Shown here in pieces: positions 1 to 8,926 of a stretch of 11,850 nucleotides of DNA (position 1 is the stretch's first letter; each line of letters begins with the position of its first letter). The notes below the pieces were generated by a model that saw only the letters and a list, made by a program, of their open reading frames with translations, searched no databases and was not told the origin of the DNA. The position numbers and the translations under genes are program-made. Location of the stretch: assembly GCA_003562535.1 (NCBI GenBank), contig PWUP01000116.1:1-11850 (forward strand), in the 5' to 3' direction. This DNA comes from Gammaproteobacteria bacterium. GTDB lineage: Bacteria > Pseudomonadota > Gammaproteobacteria > Competibacterales > Competibacteraceae.

Positions 1-1152
1 CCGCGGGCCATGAATGCCATCGGCTGGCCCCGCGTTGTAACCCAAGCTATTCAAACGCGACTGAATTTCTCGGAGTTGCGCCCGTGCGCCGGGTGTGGTT
101 TCTGCCTGCTGCTCGACCGCTGCAGCCAGTGCCGCAAGCACTGGATCGGTCAGTTCGCCGGTTACCGCCAGCCCTTGTTGTTCTTGAAAGCGGCGCAGGG
201 CTTGGCGGGTATTCGGTCCCAGTTGGCCGTCGATCGGGCCGGGTTCCAAGCCTAAAGTCTGTAGGTGAGTTTGCGCCGTGCGGACGGACTCGGTCTGGGT
301 CACTGCAGTGGCTGCTTGCGGTGTCGCCACCGCAGGAGCCTGCTGTGCAGCGTCGAGTTGTGCGGCCAGCGTTGGGCTGATTTGGCCGCTGACTGGCATA
401 CCCTGCTGGCGCTCGAACGCGCTGATAGCCATTTGGGTATTCGCGCCGAACACTCCATCGACGGGGCCGGGATCAAACCCCAGACGGCTGAGCTGCTGCT
501 GCACATGGCGGGTTAGTGCTCGTTCGACCCGATTGGATAAGGCCATTGAAGGGTTGCCATCGGCACGAAGGTTTTGATCCTGCTGAAAGCCGCGTATCGC
601 CTCGCGGGTCGCCGGACCGACCACACCATCCACACCGCGAGTGTCATAGCCCAGTACGGTCAAGCTGGCCTGCAGCCGCAGAATCCGTGCGGTTTCGCCG
701 CTTGCCGGTGCCGTGCGCGCTGCGGGTGTCGGAGGGTTGAGTTGTTGATGTAATCGCTGCACCCAAGCTTCACGGACTCGACCGTTGACTGGTTCGCCAA
801 TTTCACGCTGATACGCCCGGATGGCAGCTCGCGTCGCGGGTCCCAGCGCCCCATCAATCGGTCCGGGGTCATGGCCTGCAGCACGCAGATTGCGCTGCAA
901 GCGTTCCACTAGAGCCGACAAACCGTCTTCCGCACCGTTGGCTTGCAACCACTGCGAGGTGGCCGACTGACCACTGATTTGTGCGAGTAACAGGGGCGTG
1001 AAGCCGTATTCATCGCGGGCATTAATGTTGGCGCCAGCGGCCAGCTCACTGCGCACCCGGTCGAGGTTGCCTGTCCGTGCAGCCTCATGCAATGGGCTTG
1101 CTAGAACAGACACACACCAGACCAGTAGGCACAAACCCAAAACGAAACGCAT
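1..1152 (-). CDS. Secreted ankyrin / multi-peptidoglycan-binding-domain protein (C-terminus outside window)
   Basis: The minus strand is open without a stop from an ATG at 1150-1152 to the left edge: 384 codons, with the end missing. Residues 1-18 (MRFVLGLCLLVWCVSVLA) look like a Sec signal peptide, probably cut before SPLHEAA. Residues 20-73 resemble one to two ankyrin repeats (PLHEAARTGNLDRVRSELAAG, then GFTPLLLA). At least five PG_binding_1-like units follow, each with a core like DPGPIDGxxGPxTRxAI; the Asp of the DG pair is at residues 100, 175, 232, 308 and 378. Pro/Ala/Gln/Thr-rich linkers separate some units. Such domains usually bind peptidoglycan, so a periplasmic, wall-associated role is inferred. 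A catalytic domain could lie in the unseen C-terminus. It is transcribed away from pilU. The function is not known; the domain calls are firm and the ankyrin call fairly so. Confidence 0.88.
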   Translation of the reverse strand, partial: MRFVLGLCLLVWCVSVLASPLHEAARTGNLDRVRSELAAGANINARDEYGFTPLLLAQISGQSATSQWLQANGAEDGLSALVERLQRNLRAAGHDPGPIDGALGPATRAAIRAYQREIGEPVNGRVREAWVQRLHQQLNPPTPAARTAPASGETARILRLQASLTVLGYDTRGVDGVVGPATREAIRGFQQDQNLRADGNPSMALSNRVERALTRHVQQQLSRLGFDPGPVDGVFGANTQMAISAFERQQGMPVSGQISPTLAAQLDAAQQAPAVATPQAATAVTQTESVRTAQTHLQTLGLEPGPIDGQLGPNTRQALRRFQEQQGLAVTGELTDPVLAALAAAVEQQAETTPGARAQLREIQSRLNSLGYNAGPADGIHGPR

Positions 1153-1339
1153 AGTGATTATCCAGGATAGTGTTGATGAACTCGTTTTATTTGGCTCGCT
1201 TAACAGGATGACAGAGGGATGCCGACTGAATACGGTGATGCCCATTTTTACGTATAATCGACCCATATTGATTCACCCGTACTCATCGCAGTACGCCGTG
1301 GATCAACCATTGTGTCCTCATGTTTTGGAGTCTTGATTG
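1153..1339. promoter_or_regulatory. Divergent intergenic region between the PG-binding gene and pilU
   Basis: This stretch separates two genes that point away from each other, so it should hold both promoters. On the plus strand a perfect TATAAT lies at 1253-1258, about 80 bases before the pilU start, but I see no good -35 box at 16-18 bp spacing. A 6-bp inverted repeat, CGTACT / AGTACG, lies at 1278-1283 and 1290-1295 in what would be the pilU leader. It could be an operator, a weak hairpin or chance. No clear promoter is visible for the minus-strand gene. Confidence 0.45.
1327..1330 (+). promoter_or_regulatory. Ribosome binding site of pilU
   Basis: GGAG ends nine bases before the ATG at 1340. 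This supports the ATG over the in-frame TTG at 1337, one codon upstream. Confidence 0.6.
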
Positions 1340-2452
1340 ATGGATATTATGCCTTATTTACGCCTGATGGTCGAAAAACAAGCCTCGGATTTGTTTTTTT
1401 ACGTCGGCGCGCCGGTTAATGTCAAAATTAACGGTATTCTCAGACCCATCGGTGATCAAGCCTTAGAACCGGGTGCGGTGCGCCAATTGGCTTATGCGGT
1501 CATGCGCGAGGCGCAAATTCGCCAGTTTGAGGAAGAATTAGAGCTGAATTTCGCTATTTCTGGTAAAGGATTAGGGCGGTTTCGTGCCAATCTGTTTATG
1601 CAGCGCGGTGAAGTGGCGTTGGTGGTGCGCTACATCCAGTCTGATATCCCCTCGATTGACCAGCTCAATCTGCCGCCGTTATTAAAACACTTGATCCTTG
1701 AAAAAAATGGCATGATTTTGGTGGTGGGTTCAACCGGATCGGGTAAGTCAACCTCACTGGCCTCGATGATTGATCATCGCAATACCACCACGCCAGGCCA
1801 TATTTTGACGATTGAAGATCCGATTGAGTTTACCCATCCGCATAAGAAGTCGGTGATCGGTCAGCGTGAAGTCGGTATCGATACCTTGAGTTACGGTAAC
1901 GCCTTAATGAGTGCCATGCGCGAAGCCCCAGACGTGATTCTGATTGGCGAAATTCGCGATATGGACACTATGAAATACGCCATTCATTATGCGGAAACTG
2001 GCCATTTATGCCTAAGCACCCTGCACGCCAGCAATGCGAACGGTGCTTTGGAACGGATCGTCAATTTCTTCCCAGAAGGTTCACGCGCTCAGTTTTTAAT
2101 GGACTTGTCGTCTAATCTTAAGGCGATTGTGTCGCAGCGCTTGGTGCGGGCGCTTGCCGGTGGGCTGGTGCCAGCGGTGGAGATCATGCTGAATACGCCT
2201 TATATTTCTGATTTGATTTTAAAAGGCAGCTTGGAAAAAATTAAAGACGCCATGCAAAAAGGCGGAGATACGGGTATGCAAACCTTTGACCAATCCCTAC
2301 TGAGTTTATATCGAACGGGCAAAATCAGTATGGAAGAAGCGGTACGCAATGCCGATTCAAAAACCGATGTCACCCTGCAAATCCGCTTAGCAGGCGGACA
2401 GAACACCGATGGGCGGCCTAAATTGGAAAAAATCGGTGTACCCCAGCACTAA
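1340..2452 (+). CDS. pilU: Type IV pilus retraction ATPase, PilU-type
   Basis: Hexameric cytoplasmic motor of the PilT/PilU branch of GspE ATPases. PilU works with PilT to depolymerize type IV pili for twitching, uptake and surface sensing. The 370-residue product starts MDIMPYLRLMVEKQASDLFF, close to the PilU N-terminus. An N-terminal PAS-like domain is followed by the RecA-like core: Walker A GSTGSGKS at residues 130-137, Asp box around TIEDPIEF, Walker B DVILIGEIRD at 198-207, and His box HLCLSTLHASNA at 222-233. The C-terminal GMQTFDQSLLSLYRTGKISMEEA, followed by an NADS segment, is typical of PilU and argues against PilT, which ends differently. All motor motifs are intact. No pilT is visible next to it; instead smc follows 18 bp downstream. 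The PilU assignment rests on remembered family sequences, so PilT2-type names are possible. Confidence 0.9.
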   Translation: MDIMPYLRLMVEKQASDLFFYVGAPVNVKINGILRPIGDQALEPGAVRQLAYAVMREAQIRQFEEELELNFAISGKGLGRFRANLFMQRGEVALVVRYIQSDIPSIDQLNLPPLLKHLILEKNGMILVVGSTGSGKSTSLASMIDHRNTTTPGHILTIEDPIEFTHPHKKSVIGQREVGIDTLSYGNALMSAMREAPDVILIGEIRDMDTMKYAIHYAETGHLCLSTLHASNANGALERIVNFFPEGSRAQFLMDLSSNLKAIVSQRLVRALAGGLVPAVEIMLNTPYISDLILKGSLEKIKDAMQKGGDTGMQTFDQSLLSLYRTGKISMEEAVRNADSKTDVTLQIRLAGGQNTDGRPKLEKIGVPQH

Positions 2453-2470
2453 TCGTCCCCGGGTTTCCCT

Positions 2471-5400
2471 ATGCGTTTGACTCAGCTTAAACTGGCCGGG
2501 TTTAAATCCTTTGTCGATCCCACCACTTGCCACACCCGAGGTTCGATTGTCGTGATTGTCGGGCCGAATGGCTGTGGCAAATCCAATCTGATCGACGCTG
2601 TGCGTTGGGTGATGGGGGAAAGCGCGGCTAGGCAGTTACGCGGCGAGTCGATGGAGGATGTGATTTTCAGCGGTTCAGCAGATCGCCGTCCAGTCGGTCA
2701 AGCCTCAGTGGAGTTGGTGTTTGATAACAGCGCCGGCACAGTCGGCGGCGCTTGGGCGCGCTACAGCGAAATCGCCATTAAACGTCAAGTCAGTCGTGGG
2801 GGGCAATCGGCCTATTATCTGAATGGTACCCGCTGCCGTCGGCGGGATATTACCGATATTTTCTTAGGCACGGGGCTAGGGCCTCGCAGCTATGCCATTA
2901 TCGAACAGGGGATGATTTCTCGCATTATTGAATCACGCCCCGAAGAACTGCGGGTATTTCTGGAAGAAGCGGCGGGTATTTCTAAATATAAAGAACGGCG
3001 GCGTGAAACCGAGTTGCGCATGGGCCATACCCGTGAAAATCTAGATCGGCTGAACGATGTGCGCGAGGAGTTGGATCGGCAATTGCAACATTTGCAACGC
3101 CAAGCGCGTAATGCGGAAAAATATCGACAATACAAAGCAGAGGAACAACGGCTCACAGCGGGGGTTTTAGCACTGCGCTGGCGCAGTCACCAAGTGACAT
3201 GGCAGACACAACACACGCAGATAGAAGTCCAAGTCAATGAACAACAGCGCTTGCTGGCGGAACAACGGCGCTTAGAAGCAGAACGGGTGCACAACCGTGA
3301 ACAGGGGATTGCACTGCGCGACACCTTAGAGCAGGCACAGGCTGAGTATTATCGTATCGGTGCGGAAGTCAGCCGATTGGAACAAGCCTGCGCCCATCAG
3401 CGCACTTTGCAGCAGCGGCGTGATGATGAACGCGCCCGCATTGAAACCGATTACCACAACGCCCAGCAGCACTATAGCGCTGATCAGCAGCGTCACGCGG
3501 AGTTAAGCCTAGCGCTTGAGGACAGCCAACAGGCGCTGATAAACGCTCAGCAGGCTCTGCACACCACTGAGCAGCAGCTTGCCGCGCAAGAACAGGTGTT
3601 GCAGGACAGCCAACAGCAATGGGAAGCCTTGACCCAGCAATTGGCCCAACCCTTGCGCCAAGCGGAGGTCGCCCAGTTACGTATCAGCCAGTTGCAGCGG
3701 GAAGCGACCACTATCCAGCAGCGCATGGCACGGTTGCAACAAGAGCGCCAAGGGCTGGATCCCGTGGCTTTGCAGCAGCAGCATAGTGAACTCACTGACC
3801 ATGCTGCGCAACTTCAAGCGACTTGGGAGGCACAGCGTTTGCAGCAGCAAGCCGCCGAAGCTGCCGTTGCCGCTGTACAGACTCAGCGTGACCAATGCCA
3901 ACAGCAGCTTCAACGCTTGCACACTGAGCATCAGACCCGTCAAGGGCGTTTAGCGTCCTTGCAGACTTTACAACAGGCGCGCTGGGGCGAGCAGGATGCC
4001 GCTGTAGTCGAATGGCTCACCCAACAGGGTGTTAGCCCAGTGACCCGTCTGGCCGAACAGATTCAGGTCGATGCCGGTTGGGAAGCTGCGGCAGAAACGG
4101 TTTTGCAACCGTGGTTACACGCCCTGTCCATCAACGCGAGCACTGAGATCACTGCGGCTACACTGCCCCCCGGTCCGCTGCGTGTGTATACGGCAGAAAC
4201 TACCGCCAACCATACCCCCAATGCGCACAGTCTGGCGCGCCATGTCCACAATGCGGGCAGTTTACAGCCATTGCTAGAGGCTATTGCAGTGGATGGCGAA
4301 CCCAGCACCACGACCTCTGTAGTCAGCCCAGACGGTTTATGGCGCGGTGTGGGCTGGTGGTGTCGTGCCGGTCAAGAGGACACCACGGGCGGAGTCGTGC
4401 GCCGTGAACGTGAACTGCGGGAGTTGCAGCAGCAACTCACCCAAGATCAGCAGCAGTTACAACAGCACACAGAACATCTACAACAACTGGATCAGCAGCT
4501 TGCGTCTCATCAGGCCCAAAGTCAGCAGATTCAAGAGCAGGTCAACCAATTACACACTGAAACTCAAATTGCCCGTCACCAAATCGTGACCAGCGAACGC
4601 CAGCTCCACCAGCAACGTGAACGTCTCAGCCAGCTTGATGAGGAGTATGAGCAATTGCAACAACAGCGTGAGGACGATCATGAGGAGTTGTTGCAAGCAC
4701 AACAGCAATGGGCAGAGGCGCGGCAGGTGGGCGAGCGCTTGGCGCACCAGCAACAACAGTTAGACGCCCAGCGAGAACACAGCCGGACTGAGGTTCAGCA
4801 GACCCGCCAGCAGTTAACGCAGCAACAGCAGCAGGTTCAGCACCATACCCTAAGCCAGCAGGCGTTGCGTAATGAAATCGATGCCTTGCAACACAGCCAG
4901 GTACGTTTAGAAACCCAGTTACAACAGCTTGATACCCGTCGCCAGGCGTTACATCATGCCTTGGAGCCGGATGAGTTACCGGCTTTGGAGCAGGAACTGG
5001 ACACTTGGCTAAGCCAGCGTTTGACCAGTGAACACGCGCTCAGTCAGGCGCGCCAAGCGTTGGAACACCATGATGCGGCTCAAGCCCACACCGAACAGGC
5101 GGGCATCGCCTTGGAGCGTCAACACAGCGTGTTGCGCGAACAGTTAGAACAGGCGCGTTTGGCGGCCAATGCCACTCGGGTGCACTGCGAAAATCTGCAT
5201 GAGCAATTAGCGGCACTGGGCACCACCCCCGATGACTGTTTAGCCGAGCTGCCTGAACAGGCCACAGAGGCAGAATGGCAAACCGAGCTGGAACGGATCG
5301 GGCAACGCATCCAGCGCTTGGGCGCAATTAATTTAGCCGCTATTGATGAACAGGCGCGTTTAGCGGAACGCAAGGCGTATCTTGATAGCCAAAACGATGA

Positions 5401-5932
5401 TTTATGTACGGCATTGGCCACCTTGGAAGAGGCGATCAAACGCATCGATGGGGAAACCCGCAGTCGCTTTCAAGCCACATTTGATCAAGTCAACGCTCAT
5501 CTAGCGAATTTATTTCCCCGACTTTTCGGTGGAGGGCAAGCCTTTTTAGATTTAGTCGGTGGCGATACACTGGATTCAGGTGTTACCTTAATGGCTCAAC
5601 CTCCCGGTAAACGGGTGGGGCGGATTCAATTATTATCCGGTGGCGAAAAAGCGCTCACCGCACTGGCTTTGGTGTTTGCGATTTTTCAGCTTAATCCCGC
5701 TCCATTTTGTTTATTGGATGAAGTGGATGCCCCGTTGGACGAAGCCAATGTCGGGCGTTTTGGTCGTTTGGTACAAGAGTTGGCAGAGCAGGTGCAATTT
5801 ATCATCGTGACGCATAATAAAACCACCATGACGGTGGCTCAATACCTGATGGGCGTCACCATGCACGAGCCTGGGGTATCCCGGTTGGTCTCGGTTGATG
5901 TGGACGAAGCGATCCGTATGGCGGCAGTATAG
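2471..5932 (+). CDS. smc: Chromosome segregation / condensin ATPase SMC
   Basis: SMC forms a V-shaped homodimer which, with ScpA and ScpB, organizes and helps segregate the chromosome. The 1153-residue length is normal. The N-terminal head begins MRLTQLKLAGFKSF, with Walker A GPNGCGKS at residues 31-38. Long Gln- and Glu-rich coiled coils (roughly 165-500 and 640-990) flank a hinge at about 510-640. The C-terminal head has the ABC signature LSGGE at 1055-1059 and the Walker B region CLLDEVDAPLDEAN, with Asp1083 and catalytic Glu1084. Everything needed for ATP-driven head engagement is present. No Shine-Dalgarno is visible before the ATG (CCCCGGGTTTCCCT precedes it), so translation may depend on pilU upstream. 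Presence of SMC suggests a gammaproteobacterium without MukBEF. scpA and scpB are not in the window. Confidence 0.97.
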   Translation: MRLTQLKLAGFKSFVDPTTCHTRGSIVVIVGPNGCGKSNLIDAVRWVMGESAARQLRGESMEDVIFSGSADRRPVGQASVELVFDNSAGTVGGAWARYSEIAIKRQVSRGGQSAYYLNGTRCRRRDITDIFLGTGLGPRSYAIIEQGMISRIIESRPEELRVFLEEAAGISKYKERRRETELRMGHTRENLDRLNDVREELDRQLQHLQRQARNAEKYRQYKAEEQRLTAGVLALRWRSHQVTWQTQHTQIEVQVNEQQRLLAEQRRLEAERVHNREQGIALRDTLEQAQAEYYRIGAEVSRLEQACAHQRTLQQRRDDERARIETDYHNAQQHYSADQQRHAELSLALEDSQQALINAQQALHTTEQQLAAQEQVLQDSQQQWEALTQQLAQPLRQAEVAQLRISQLQREATTIQQRMARLQQERQGLDPVALQQQHSELTDHAAQLQATWEAQRLQQQAAEAAVAAVQTQRDQCQQQLQRLHTEHQTRQGRLASLQTLQQARWGEQDAAVVEWLTQQGVSPVTRLAEQIQVDAGWEAAAETVLQPWLHALSINASTEITAATLPPGPLRVYTAETTANHTPNAHSLARHVHNAGSLQPLLEAIAVDGEPSTTTSVVSPDGLWRGVGWWCRAGQEDTTGGVVRRERELRELQQQLTQDQQQLQQHTEHLQQLDQQLASHQAQSQQIQEQVNQLHTETQIARHQIVTSERQLHQQRERLSQLDEEYEQLQQQREDDHEELLQAQQQWAEARQVGERLAHQQQQLDAQREHSRTEVQQTRQQLTQQQQQVQHHTLSQQALRNEIDALQHSQVRLETQLQQLDTRRQALHHALEPDELPALEQELDTWLSQRLTSEHALSQARQALEHHDAAQAHTEQAGIALERQHSVLREQLEQARLAANATRVHCENLHEQLAALGTTPDDCLAELPEQATEAEWQTELERIGQRIQRLGAINLAAIDEQARLAERKAYLDSQNDDLCTALATLEEAIKRIDGETRSRFQATFDQVNAHLANLFPRLFGGGQAFLDLVGGDTLDSGVTLMAQPPGKRVGRIQLLSGGEKALTALALVFAIFQLNPAPFCLLDEVDAPLDEANVGRFGRLVQELAEQVQFIIVTHNKTTMTVAQYLMGVTMHEPGVSRLVSVDVDEAIRMAAV

Positions 5933-5955
5933 GCTCAGCAATAAACGAGAGGGTA

Positions 5956-6918
5956 ATGGTGGACGCACTGCGACTGATTTTACTTGGTATCGGATTATTA
6001 ATCATTGGTTTAATTTATGCGTGGGGTATGCGTGCCCAGATTCGTGACCGCTTAAAAACCCGCCGTCAAGAACCGGGTTTAGACAGCCCTGAGGTTGACG
6101 AGCCAACGGTGGATGATCCAGGCACCGAGATGTGGTCCGCTGCGTCCGTGCGGGCTAAACCGGTATCTGCGGCTGAGCCGCCTAAGACTTCCGCGCCTAA
6201 CAACCCGCCGTCGGCGCCCAAGGCTAAGGCTCCGCCCCCAGCGCCTCAGCCCACCGCGCCCCAAACGCCCTCTAAACCACCGGCGGCGCAACCGAAGGCT
6301 GTTTCAGGCAAGCCTCAGCCTAGTGGTGTGCCAGCGGACTCCGCTCAGCCAACTACACAACAACCCGCCGCGTCAAAGCCAGCGCCGCACAAGCCCGTGA
6401 CCCCAGCCGCGCCCTCCAGCCCAGCCCAGCGCGGTACACGCACTGCTGCTGCGCCCACAAAGCCGACCACACCCCAGTCGCAGCCTGCTGCAGCGCAGGT
6501 TAAACCGTGGCATGTGATACTGACCATCATAGCGCCAGAGCGACAACCTTACACGGGTCAGGCCATTAAAGCCGCATTGGAGCAACAGCAGTTTGTATTG
6601 ACTGAGCGTGGGGTATGGGAGTGCTTAACGGGTGATGGCAGCGATCAGATGATTTTCAGCGTAGGGCATTTGCGTGAACCCGGCACGTTTGATTTAGCGA
6701 AATTAGCGCAGTTACGCACCCCGGGTCTATTATTGTTCATGGTATTGCCAGGACCGCTGAATGCCACCACCGCTTTCGATTTGATGCTTGAAGAAGCGAG
6801 GCAATTGCAACGCCGCTTAGGGGGGGTATTGTGCGATCAGCGCCGCCATCCTGTCTCCGCACAGTCGTTGCTCCAATTGCGCACGCGGGCGAATCACTTT
6901 GACCACAGTCGGTCATGA
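5956..6918 (+). CDS. zipA: Cell division protein ZipA
   Basis: ZipA is an inner-membrane divisome protein that binds the C-terminal tail of FtsZ and anchors the Z ring in gammaproteobacteria. The 320-residue product has the full architecture. An N-terminal transmembrane helix lies at about residues 5-24 (LRLILLGIGLLIIGLIYAWG). A short basic stretch (RDRLKTRR) and an acidic patch follow, then a long low-complexity Pro/Ala/Gln/Lys linker at about 60-183. The globular FtsZ-binding domain starts at WHVILTIIAPE (Trp185) and runs to about residue 310. The ATG at 5956 follows GAGAGGG at 5947-5953. The gene starts 23 bp after smc and its stop overlaps the ligA start (ATGA, 6915-6918), so the three are probably one transcript. 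The call rests on architecture plus context, since ZipA sequence is poorly conserved. Confidence 0.93.
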   Translation: MVDALRLILLGIGLLIIGLIYAWGMRAQIRDRLKTRRQEPGLDSPEVDEPTVDDPGTEMWSAASVRAKPVSAAEPPKTSAPNNPPSAPKAKAPPPAPQPTAPQTPSKPPAAQPKAVSGKPQPSGVPADSAQPTTQQPAASKPAPHKPVTPAAPSSPAQRGTRTAAAPTKPTTPQSQPAAAQVKPWHVILTIIAPERQPYTGQAIKAALEQQQFVLTERGVWECLTGDGSDQMIFSVGHLREPGTFDLAKLAQLRTPGLLLFMVLPGPLNATTAFDLMLEEARQLQRRLGGVLCDQRRHPVSAQSLLQLRTRANHFDHSRS

Positions 6919-8924
6919 GTGCTCGGCAAATCCGCCACCCGCGCATTGCTGCGCTGCGCCGGGAACTGGATGAGCATAATTATCGCTATTATGTGCTGGA
7001 TAACCCCGTTATCCCTGACGCCGAGTATGATCGTCTGTTCAGGGAATTACAGGATTTAGAACGTCAGTTTCCCGAACAGATTACCCCAGACTCACCGACT
7101 CAACGGGTAGGTGCCGCCCCAGCCAGTGCATTAGCCACCGTTGTGCACCACCAAGCGATGCTGTCGCTGGACAACGCCTTCAGTGAACAACAGGTCGTGG
7201 CGTTTGACCGGCGGATCTGCGAGGCGTTAGAGGTGGATAGCGTCGTTTATAGTGCTGAACCTAAGCTCGATGGCTTAGCGGTCAACCTGATGTATCAACA
7301 GGGGCGCTTGGTCTGCGCCGCTACTCGGGGCGATGGTCAGCGGGGTGAGGACATCACCCATAATATCCGGACGATTCACAGCGTACCGTTGCGCTTACGA
7401 GGTACGGATTGGCCGCAACAGCTCGAAGTGCGTGGCGAGGTGTTCATGCCCAAGGCCGGATTTGCCGCCTTTAATCGTCAGGCTCAAGCCCAAGACGAAC
7501 GGGTGTTTGCTAATCCGCGCAATGCGGCAGCAGGCAGCCTGCGACAACTCGATCCTGAAATCACTCGCCAGCGCCCGCTGGATGTTTTCTGTTATGGCGT
7601 GGGAGCCTACGGGGGGGCGGCACTACCGGATAGCCACAGTGCATTGCTGATGCAGTTGCGCGACTGGGGGCTGAAAATTTGTCCAGAACGTCAGCAACTG
7701 GCCAATATAGAGCAGTGTTTGGCGTATTACCGTGACTTGCTCCAGCGCCGTGATGCGTTGGCGTATGAGATTGATGGGGTCGTCTATAAAGTGGATCGCT
7801 TGGCGTGGCAACGCCATCTCGGTCATGTAGCTCGCGCTCCGCGCTGGGCACTGGCGCATAAATTCCCAGCCCAGGAAAAGTTGACCACGGTGCGGGCCAT
7901 TGAGGTACAGGTCGGACGTACCGGAGCGTTGACCCCGGTAGCGCGCTTAGAGCCGGTCGATGTGGGTGGGGTGACTGTCACCAACGCCACACTGCACAAT
8001 CTGGATGAGATCCGCCGTAAAGATGTGCGAGTGGGCGATACCGTCACGGTGCGGCGCGCCGGTGATGTGATTCCTGAAATTGTCGCGGTGCTCAGCGAAC
8101 GCCGACCTGCTGACAGCCGCCTATTCACCATGCCCGACCACTGCCCGGTATGCGGCTCCGAAGTGCGGCGGATAGACGATGAGGCGGTGTTCCGCTGCAT
8201 GGGTGGCTTGTTCTGTGCTGCCCAACGCCGCCAGGCGCTCAGCCATTTTGTCAGCCGTCGGGCGCTGGATATCGAAGGTGTGGGCGCTAAATTAATTGAG
8301 CAACTGGTCGCCGGTGACTGGGTGCGCAGTCCGGCCGATCTGTATCGGCTTGATCTGGCGACTCTGACCGGTCTTGAGCGCATGGGAGAAAAATCGGCCA
8401 CTAAGGTACTGGCGGCGATTGCAGCCAGCAAACCCACTACGCTGGCTCGGTTTTTATACGCGTTGGGTATCCGTGAAGTCGGCGAAACCACCGCACAGAC
8501 TCTGGCCAATGCCTTCGGCACTCTGGAGGCAATCATGCACGCCGATGAAGCCACCTTGCAGGCGCTGCCGGATATTGGCCCCAAGGTCGCCCAGCAAGTG
8601 CGCGCCTTCTTTGCTGAAGCGCATAATCGCGAGGTTATTGAGCAGTTACAAGCCGTCGGTGTCCAGTGGCCAGAACACCAGACCCAAACCCTGGAACCTA
8701 CCCTAAAAGGTCAAACTTTTGTGTTAACTGGCACCTTAGACACACTCAGTCGTGATCAGGCTAAGGCGCGTTTACAGGCGCTGGGGGCTAAAGTCAGCAG
8801 CAGTGTTTCGAAAAAAACCGATTATGTGGTGGTTGGTGCCAACCCTGGTTCAAAGTTGACCCAAGCTCAGTCTTTGGGGGTGCAGATTATCGACGAGGCG
8901 CAATTGTTGAGATTGCTAGGGTAA
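6915..8924 (+). CDS. ligA: NAD-dependent DNA ligase LigA
   Basis: Seals nicks in duplex DNA during Okazaki fragment joining and repair, using NAD+ and releasing AMP and NMN. The 669-residue length is standard. An N-terminal Ia domain for NAD binding (HNYRYYVLDNP, then DAEYDRLFREL) leads into the adenylation domain with the KLDG motif, whose Lys117 should be the AMP-accepting residue. An OB-fold region follows, then a four-Cys zinc finger with Cys410, Cys413, Cys428 and Cys434, spaced as in the E. coli enzyme. Helix-hairpin-helix repeats come next (GIREVGETTAQTLANAFG, LPDIGPKVAQQV), and a BRCT domain from about 597 to the end (LKGQTFVLTGTLD). The start overlaps the zipA stop by four bases, which suggests translational coupling. 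No motif is missing. Confidence 0.98.
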   Translation: MSARQIRHPRIAALRRELDEHNYRYYVLDNPVIPDAEYDRLFRELQDLERQFPEQITPDSPTQRVGAAPASALATVVHHQAMLSLDNAFSEQQVVAFDRRICEALEVDSVVYSAEPKLDGLAVNLMYQQGRLVCAATRGDGQRGEDITHNIRTIHSVPLRLRGTDWPQQLEVRGEVFMPKAGFAAFNRQAQAQDERVFANPRNAAAGSLRQLDPEITRQRPLDVFCYGVGAYGGAALPDSHSALLMQLRDWGLKICPERQQLANIEQCLAYYRDLLQRRDALAYEIDGVVYKVDRLAWQRHLGHVARAPRWALAHKFPAQEKLTTVRAIEVQVGRTGALTPVARLEPVDVGGVTVTNATLHNLDEIRRKDVRVGDTVTVRRAGDVIPEIVAVLSERRPADSRLFTMPDHCPVCGSEVRRIDDEAVFRCMGGLFCAAQRRQALSHFVSRRALDIEGVGAKLIEQLVAGDWVRSPADLYRLDLATLTGLERMGEKSATKVLAAIAASKPTTLARFLYALGIREVGETTAQTLANAFGTLEAIMHADEATLQALPDIGPKVAQQVRAFFAEAHNREVIEQLQAVGVQWPEHQTQTLEPTLKGQTFVLTGTLDTLSRDQAKARLQALGAKVSSSVSKKTDYVVVGANPGSKLTQAQSLGVQIIDEAQLLRLLG

Positions 8925-8926
8925 GA

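Noticed and set aside
84..740. Several overlapping short plus-strand frames at the left end
   Set aside because: All are antisense shadows of the continuous minus-strand PG-binding protein.
998..1336. Plus-strand frame covering the start of the PG-binding gene and the intergenic region
   Set aside because: The opposite strand encodes a signal peptide and ankyrin sequence here, and the predicted plus-strand product has no domain-like features.
3400..5100. CAG/CAA-rich repetitive stretches within smc
   Set aside because: They encode Gln-rich SMC coiled coil in one continuous frame; the repetition follows from the protein and is not a separate repeat element.
6150..6500. Low-complexity Pro/Ala/Lys-rich stretch in zipA, with antisense Arg- and Gly-rich frames
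   Set aside because: A disordered Pro/Gln-rich linker is normal for ZipA, and the antisense frames are by-products of its composition.
7823..8584. Long minus-strand open frame (about 253 codons) inside ligA
   Set aside because: It is wholly antisense to intact, strongly conserved LigA domains, is rich in Ser/Arg/Ala as expected from a GC-biased shadow frame, and shows no recognisable motif.
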